The position numbers and the translations under genes were made by a program. Positions 59,606 to 64,000 of a stretch of 64,000 nucleotides of DNA are shown here, in pieces; within the stretch, counting starts at the first letter, position 1; each line of letters starts with the position of its first letter. Under the pieces are notes generated by a model, which did no database searches, was not told the origin of the DNA, and worked only from the letters and a program-made list of their open reading frames with translations. The DNA comes from Gammaproteobacteria bacterium (lineage in GTDB: Bacteria; Pseudomonadota; Gammaproteobacteria; Ga0077536): positions 141,303 to 205,302 of the forward strand of contig JACKNH010000008.1 in assembly GCA_024234975.1 (NCBI GenBank). Direction: 5' to 3'.

Positions 59606-60890
59606 GCGCCGCCCTGCCGGCAAAGCGGTCGAACAGCGACTTCAGCGATTCGTGCGTGCGCGAAGCGTCAAATACGGTTTCGATGCTGGCACGCGCGGCG
59701 CTGCCCAGCGACACGCCTTTTTCGGGATGTGCAATGAGGTCGGCAATCGCATCGGCCAGCGCGGCGCTGTCGCGCGGTGGCACGATGACACCGTTGCGGC
59801 CGTTGTTGACGATCTCCGGAATGCCGGACACATCGGTGACGACTACCGGTAATCCGCAGGCCATCGCCTCGGCCATGACATTCGGGATACCATCGCGGTC
59901 GCCGTCGGCAACGACGACGCAGGGCAGAACGAACACATCGGATTCACGATAGATGCCGACCAGATTGGCCTGCGGCATCGGCGACAGCAGGCGGATATGG
60001 TCTGTCAGGGCATGTTTGCGGATGGCGAATTCCAGCAGCGTGGTCTGATCGCCTTGCTCGCCGATGATATCCAGCGCAAACGGTATGCCCCGGTCACGCA
60101 GCAGCCCGCAGGCTTCGATCAGATAGATGAACCCCTTCTTCTCGACCATGCGGCCCACTGCGACCAGACGTGCCACCGGTCGTATCGCCGCGCAGACATC
60201 ACGCGGCTTGAACATACCGGTGTTCAGACCGTGATAGATGCCGTGAACCTTGTCCGGTTGCGTGCAGCGATCCTTGAGGAAGGTCACATTGGTCTGGGTG
60301 CAGGTCACGGCAAAGCTGGCTGCCGACAGCTTGCGCTGAAGCAGATCCTTCGGGTTCATCCCTTCCTGATAGATGTCCTTGGCATGCGCGGTGAAGCTGA
60401 ACGGAATGCCGGTCAGCCGGCTCACCATCCACGCCACCATGGTGGCGTCATGACAGAAATGGGCGTGCAGATGTTCGACGCCGCCGCGCTGAATGATCTC
60501 CCGCGCGATATGGGTGGCGAACAGAAACTCCTTGATGAAGGTTTTCTTGATCAACCCGCCACCTTGATTGCGATACTTCATCGCGCTCTTCAAGGCGAAG
60601 CCCAATGCCGACAGATAACGGGCCGGGTTGTGTCGCAACCAGAAGCGCTGATCCTCGCGATACGTCGGCAGATTCTGTTTCAACCAGGCCAGCAGACCGG
60701 TGCCGGACAACGAACTCACCGCCGGCAGGTAGTGGGCCGGCGGCAGGTCGTCACTGCTGGCCATGGCATCGCCCTTCTTGATCGAGAACAGTTGCAGGTC
60801 CATGCCCATCTGGCCGAGCAGGCGCACTTCATTGGCGATGAAGGATTCCGACAGGCGCGGATATCCCTTGAGGATGTAGGCAATCTTCAT
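59595..60890 (-). CDS. GT4-family glycosyltransferase
   Basis: 431 residues from ATG 60890. KIAYILKGYPRLSESFIANE is the family opening. VEHLHAHFCHDATMVAWMVS and FTAHAKDIYQEG are the acceptor-domain motifs, then RLVAVGRMVEKKGFIYLIEA and FVLPCVVVADGDRDGIPNVM with AEAMACGLPVVVTDVSGIPE give the E-x7-E sugar-nucleotide site. It is close in style to the next gene upstream, a probable paralogue. It adds a sugar from a nucleotide donor to the growing chain. Its start overlaps the upstream stop by four bases. Confidence 0.92.
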   Translation of the reverse strand: MKIAYILKGYPRLSESFIANEVRLLGQMGMDLQLFSIKKGDAMASSDDLPPAHYLPAVSSLSGTGLLAWLKQNLPTYREDQRFWLRHNPARYLSALGFALKSAMKYRNQGGGLIKKTFIKEFLFATHIAREIIQRGGVEHLHAHFCHDATMVAWMVSRLTGIPFSFTAHAKDIYQEGMNPKDLLQRKLSAASFAVTCTQTNVTFLKDRCTQPDKVHGIYHGLNTGMFKPRDVCAAIRPVARLVAVGRMVEKKGFIYLIEACGLLRDRGIPFALDIIGEQGDQTTLLEFAIRKHALTDHIRLLSPMPQANLVGIYRESDVFVLPCVVVADGDRDGIPNVMAEAMACGLPVVVTDVSGIPEIVNNGRNGVIVPPRDSAALADAIADLIAHPEKGVSLGSAARASIETVFDASRTHESLKSLFDRFAGRAAHAG

Positions 60891-62104
60891 ATGCGGGTTT
60901 CCAGAGTCTGGCTGGTGGACAGGACGCCGCGCATCATTGCGCACAGCGCGACGATGTTGGCTTCCCAGGAAAAGCGTTGCTTCACGGTCGCGCGGGCGGC
61001 CTGGCCGAGTTTCCTGGCCAGCGTGTCGTCACACAGGATTTTCCCCATCGCCGCAGTCAGGCCGGCGGCATCGTCAGGCGCGACCAGCAAACCGTTTTCG
61101 CCGTCGATAATGACTTCCGGAATGCCCGAGACGGCGGTGGTGATGACGGGTAACCCGCAGGCCATGGCTTCCAGCAGTGCATTGGGGATGCCGTCGCGGT
61201 CACCATCCGCCGGGATCCGGCACGGCATGACGAACAGCGACGCATGGCGCAGCTTGATGATGAGTTCTCTGTGCTCGATTGGGTCAGCTAACGTAACGTG
61301 CCCACCCACGCCGTAATCGGCGATCAATGCCGCCAGCGCATCCTTCTGATCGCCGTAACCGATGATCTCGCAACTGACCGGCGTACCTGAGTTGGCGAGA
61401 TTGGCGCAGGCTTCGATCAACAGATCGAAGCCTTTCTTGCGTTTGAAGCGGCCGATGGCAAGCACGCGCGGCGTCGCCGTTCCATGACACGCGTCGGCGG
61501 GATGGAACTTGCTGCAATCAATGCCGTGGTAGACCAGTTCAATGCGTTGTGCGTGTTCAGGCGCCAGCGCGCGAAGGTGGTCGACGTTGTAGCCGGTGCA
61601 GGTGGAGACGAATTCGCATGTCTGGATTCGTCGGCGCAATGCCGGCGTCGGCGTGGTGTAGATGTCTTTCGCGTGGGCCGAGATGCTGTATTTTCCCGCG
61701 CGCACCTTCATCGCCAGCTCTGCCAGCAAGGAAGGCTCCGAGATGTAGTGGGCATGGATGTAATCGATGTTTCCGCGCTCGCAGATTTCAAGCAGCGCGG
61801 CGAGTTGGGTGAAGCCCGCACCGTCGCGCAATCCACTGGCCAGCACGGACATCATTCGCAGCGGGTGACGTACAGCCAATCTGCCGAGGACACGGACCGC
61901 GTCCACCAGCGAATAGTCCGGCAGGTAGCGCACCCGTGGCAGCAATCGCGTGGATTGCTCGTGCACCTTGGTTTCGGTCGGCCGGCCGAGGCTGATGATC
62001 ACCACATCAAGCCCCTGATCGAGCAACGAATCGATTTCGCCGGCAATGAAGGTTTCCGACAGCTTCGGAAACCGCTTGACCAGCACGGCAATTCTGCCAG
62101 GCAT
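60887..62104 (-). CDS. GT4-family glycosyltransferase
   Basis: 405 residues from ATG 62104, with AGGAGAGCTTTC before it; the longer frame to 62356 overlaps the upstream gene and is not coding-like. RIAVLVKRFPKLSETFIAGE, DYIHAHYISEPSLLAELAMK, SISAHAKDIYTTPTPALRRR, VLAIGRFKRKKGFDLLIEAC and FVMPCRIPADGDRDGIPNAL with LEAMACGLPVITTAVSGIPE are all GT4 motifs. The similarity to the downstream GT4 (shared L-S-E-T/S-F-I-A, AHAKDIY and DGDRDGIPN) suggests tandem duplication. Confidence 0.93.
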   Translation of the reverse strand: MPGRIAVLVKRFPKLSETFIAGEIDSLLDQGLDVVIISLGRPTETKVHEQSTRLLPRVRYLPDYSLVDAVRVLGRLAVRHPLRMMSVLASGLRDGAGFTQLAALLEICERGNIDYIHAHYISEPSLLAELAMKVRAGKYSISAHAKDIYTTPTPALRRRIQTCEFVSTCTGYNVDHLRALAPEHAQRIELVYHGIDCSKFHPADACHGTATPRVLAIGRFKRKKGFDLLIEACANLANSGTPVSCEIIGYGDQKDALAALIADYGVGGHVTLADPIEHRELIIKLRHASLFVMPCRIPADGDRDGIPNALLEAMACGLPVITTAVSGIPEVIIDGENGLLVAPDDAAGLTAAMGKILCDDTLARKLGQAARATVKQRFSWEANIVALCAMMRGVLSTSQTLETRI

Positions 62105-62123
62105 GAAAGCTCTCCTGTGCGGA

Positions 62124-63455
62124 TCAGAGGCGGCGGGAGTTGGCGCCGGAGATATACGCCGCTTCCACCGCGATCTCCTGCAATTGCAGCGGGAACACGG
62201 TGGCGCCGCCCGGCGTGCGGCCACGCGACAACATGCGGTCGATGCCCTCGGACAAGGCGTCCATGCCACGTAACGACACGGCGTCGCCAAGCACACGGAC
62301 GGGGCGCGCGAGTTGTTGCTGGACCGCTCCCAGCATATTGGCCGGGCTGAGGTCATCGGGATGCATCATTTCCAGCCAGCCACGACGCGCCATGCGTTCG
62401 GCCCGGATCAGCTGTTCCTGCACGGGGCGCGCACGCGGCACGATGATCGCGGGTTTGCGCAGCGTCAGCACTTCACAGACGGTGTTGTAGCCGCCCATGG
62501 CGACGACCAGATCGGCGGCCTCGAGCTTGCTCATGCTGTCATCGGAGAACTCGCCGAGGTGGCAGTGCGGCAGGCGCGCCGCGCGGCGCTTGAGCTGTTC
62601 ATGCTGTTCCGGCGACAGGTCCGGTCCGGTCAGGATCAAGCTGTGATGACGGATCTGGTCACCCGCCGATTCCAGCGCATTGATATAGGTATTGAGCAGC
62701 GGCGCGCCGTCCTCGCCCCCGCCAACGGTGACCAGCACGAGGGGGGCATCGCCGACACCATATTTATTGCGGATGAACGCACCACCGCGAGCACCGCGCG
62801 GCCGGCCGATATAGCCGCAGAACTCGACCTTGTCCGCGACCCTTTGCGGAAACTGGTATTCCGTCGCCAGATCGAACACATCCTCGCTGCCCAGCACGAA
62901 GACCTTGTCGTAAAACGCTTCCAGGGCGTCGTAATAGCGATGCTCACGCCAGACCCGCGTGGTCTGCTCCGGGTGATCGAGAATGTCCCGCAGTAGCAGC
63001 GCGCAGCGCGGCTTTTTGCCACGCAGGCCAAGCAGTTCAAACGCCGGCGCCAGTTCGCGGCCGACCCCCAGCGGCTTCTTGTCGACCAGGATGAGGTGCG
63101 GGTCGAAATCCATGATGGTCTGCTGGATCAGGCTGGCGCGCAGCCGGATCAGATCGCTGAAGCCGACGCTCAGGCTGCGTACCTTGTAACCGTCGGCTTC
63201 GGACGCGCGGTCCAGGCAGGGCAGCTTCAGGTAATCGATGCCAGGCCGGATGCGGAAGGCATGCAGCATCGGCGAGCCGGAGATGATCAACACCGTGGTA
63301 TCGGGGTTGTGCTCGACCAGGTGATTGGCGATGACCAGCGTCCGCCGGATGTTGCCCAGGCCCACGGTGTCATGGGAATAGATAAGAATGCGCTTGACCT
63401 GGTCGCGGCGGGCATCCAGCGATGACACTACTGAGGTTTCGAATTTCTCGTTCAT
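62124..63455 (-). CDS. MurG-like (GT28-type) glycosyltransferase, first gene of the polysaccharide operon
   Basis: 443 residues. ILIYSHDTVGLGNIRRTLVI is the GT-B opening, with GLGN where the paralogue at 53583-54758 has GLGH. LVDKKPLGVGRELAPAFELL, VLVTVGGGEDGAPLLNTYIN and DLVVAMGGYNTVCEVLTLRK give the C-terminal UDP-sugar site (GGYNT), and IIVPRARPVQEQLIRAERMA the end. It is a cytosolic or membrane-associated sugar transferase. It heads ten genes read toward 49406 with gaps of 0-20 bases or overlaps, so its upstream region (63456-63831) should carry the operon promoter. No strong hexamers were found there. Confidence 0.88.
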   Translation of the reverse strand: MNEKFETSVVSSLDARRDQVKRILIYSHDTVGLGNIRRTLVIANHLVEHNPDTTVLIISGSPMLHAFRIRPGIDYLKLPCLDRASEADGYKVRSLSVGFSDLIRLRASLIQQTIMDFDPHLILVDKKPLGVGRELAPAFELLGLRGKKPRCALLLRDILDHPEQTTRVWREHRYYDALEAFYDKVFVLGSEDVFDLATEYQFPQRVADKVEFCGYIGRPRGARGGAFIRNKYGVGDAPLVLVTVGGGEDGAPLLNTYINALESAGDQIRHHSLILTGPDLSPEQHEQLKRRAARLPHCHLGEFSDDSMSKLEAADLVVAMGGYNTVCEVLTLRKPAIIVPRARPVQEQLIRAERMARRGWLEMMHPDDLSPANMLGAVQQQLARPVRVLGDAVSLRGMDALSEGIDRMLSRGRTPGGATVFPLQLQEIAVEAAYISGANSRRL

Positions 63456-63831
63456 GTCCAGGCAGCTTCTCCCGACTCACTTGCACCACCGCGCGCCGAC
63501 CGGACATGTGCAGCGCGCACCTTGTTTGGGCGTGTATTCATCGAGGGGCCGAAATGGTTTAACGCCGGTAGGTAAATGTTTCAGAACTGTGACAAATCGC
63601 GCAGAACGTGCGCAGATGCCTCAAGGGGCGACTGGAGTGAGAAAAATTACCTGTTATTCAGTGGCTTGGATCGGGTATCGCGCGCGGGGACAGCGTCATC
63701 CGTGGTACCCGGAGCGTGTTGCGATGGCTGCGGGCAGCTTCAGTCCACTGTCTCGCAGCCCCATAACTCGCCTGCACGCAGGTAAAATCAACCCGCGCAT
63801 CCCGTCGTAAGCGCGAGGCACCCACCGTTTC
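63456..63831. other. Divergent intergenic control region, 376 bases
   Basis: It lies between the polysaccharide operon (minus) and the multicopper oxidase (plus), so it should hold both promoters. A gcgca-gaacg-tgcgc inverted repeat is at 63599-63613. No convincing -35/-10 pair, sigma54 or extracytoplasmic sigma site was found by eye. Short open frames through it have no protein-like content. Confidence 0.4.
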
Positions 63832-64000
63832 ATGATTCCACCAAAACTCCCGTTCGTTCCCTCGCCGACGCGCCGCCGCTTCGTTCAAGGCATCACCGCG
63901 GGCGGACTGCTTCTTGGCACGCCCTGGGCTGGCGCCGCGCTGTCGGCGGGCCGCAATGCCACGGAATTGCGTGGCCCGGATATTTCGCTGACGGTGGCCG
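63832..64000 (+). CDS. copA: N-terminus of a Tat-exported multicopper oxidase (CopA-like), partial
   Basis: 56 residues before the window ends. TRRRFVQGITAGGLLLG is a twin-arginine signal (R-R-R-F-V), followed by the hydrophobic stretch and TPWAGAALSAG. The mature start NATELRGPDISLTVA resembles the usual opening of CopA-type copper-resistance oxidases (L-x-G-x-x-F-D-L-x-I). These periplasmic enzymes oxidise Cu(I) and protect against copper. The copper centres lie outside the window, so the specific family is likely but not proven. The gene is divergent from the polysaccharide operon. Confidence 0.7.
   Translation, partial: MIPPKLPFVPSPTRRRFVQGITAGGLLLGTPWAGAALSAGRNATELRGPDISLTVA

Noticed and set aside
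1..64000. CRISPR arrays, tRNA/rRNA genes, insertion sequences, prophage
   Set aside because: Scanned by eye for regularly spaced direct repeats, cloverleaf arms with CCA ends and transposase or integrase motifs; none was found. Short or divergent RNA genes could still be missed without a covariance search.

Overview
The window reads as chromosomal DNA of a GC-rich (roughly 60% by eye) gammaproteobacterium-like environmental Gram-negative. The signs are a large TonB-dependent receptor, porins, an AlgE-type outer-membrane barrel, a PEP-CTERM-type sorted protein and a long-form UrtB/UreABC urea system. No rRNA, tRNA, CRISPR array, transposase or phage gene was seen. Nothing here fixes the genus.

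Layout. (1) 1-4.1 kb: tail of a DUF817-type membrane protein, an antisense PKD-domain remnant, an exported protein of unknown function, a small exported protein and a Sel1/prolyl-4-hydroxylase fusion. (2) 4.3-21.1 kb: a urea island: porin, urtABCDE (urea ABC importer), ureDABCEFG (urease and maturation proteins), a 64-residue UreJ/HupE-like mini-protein, then convergently a LuxR-type response regulator and an unusual NCS1-transporter/hybrid histidine kinase. (3) 21.5-29.5 kb: a spondin-like PEP-CTERM protein, a PAP2 phosphatase, a BlaI/M56 pair whose M56 protein carries an M23 peptidase instead of a penicillin-binding sensor, a TonB receptor and a SnoaL-like protein. (4) 29.5-36 kb: a VanZ-type membrane protein with two ribbon-helix-helix-like segments at its C-terminus, divergent from an O-antigen-ligase/polymerase with an inserted carbohydrate-binding-like domain, and acetoacetyl-CoA synthetase. 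(5) 36-40.6 kb: two convergent two-gene units (patatin + small repeat protein; large helical protein + lipoprotein) of unknown role. (6) 40.7-49.4 kb: sugar-acid metabolism: IdnD, IdnO, GntK and Gnd together give L-idonate -> 5-ketogluconate -> gluconate -> 6-phosphogluconate -> ribulose-5-phosphate; also a 2-hydroxyacid dehydrogenase, a GarR-type dehydrogenase, a MetE-like protein and a pirin. (7) 49.4-63.5 kb: ten tightly packed minus-strand genes, a probable polysaccharide synthesis/export operon: two GT28/MurG-like and two GT4 glycosyltransferases, a heparinase-II/III-like lyase, an APH-type kinase, a fused ABC exporter, a polysaccharide deacetylase-like protein, an AlgE-like barrel, and a nucleotidyltransferase fused to a degenerate kinase-like domain. 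(8) 63.8 kb-end: start of a Tat-exported multicopper oxidase (CopA-like).

The strongest candidates for something undescribed are the ten-gene polysaccharide operon, which has no recognisable polymerase or flippase of the usual kinds, and the NCS1-Cys-cluster-kinase next to the urea genes. Smaller candidates are the M56-M23 and VanZ-RHH fusions and the patatin/helical/lipoprotein cluster. All functional calls are from reading translations; no database search was run.
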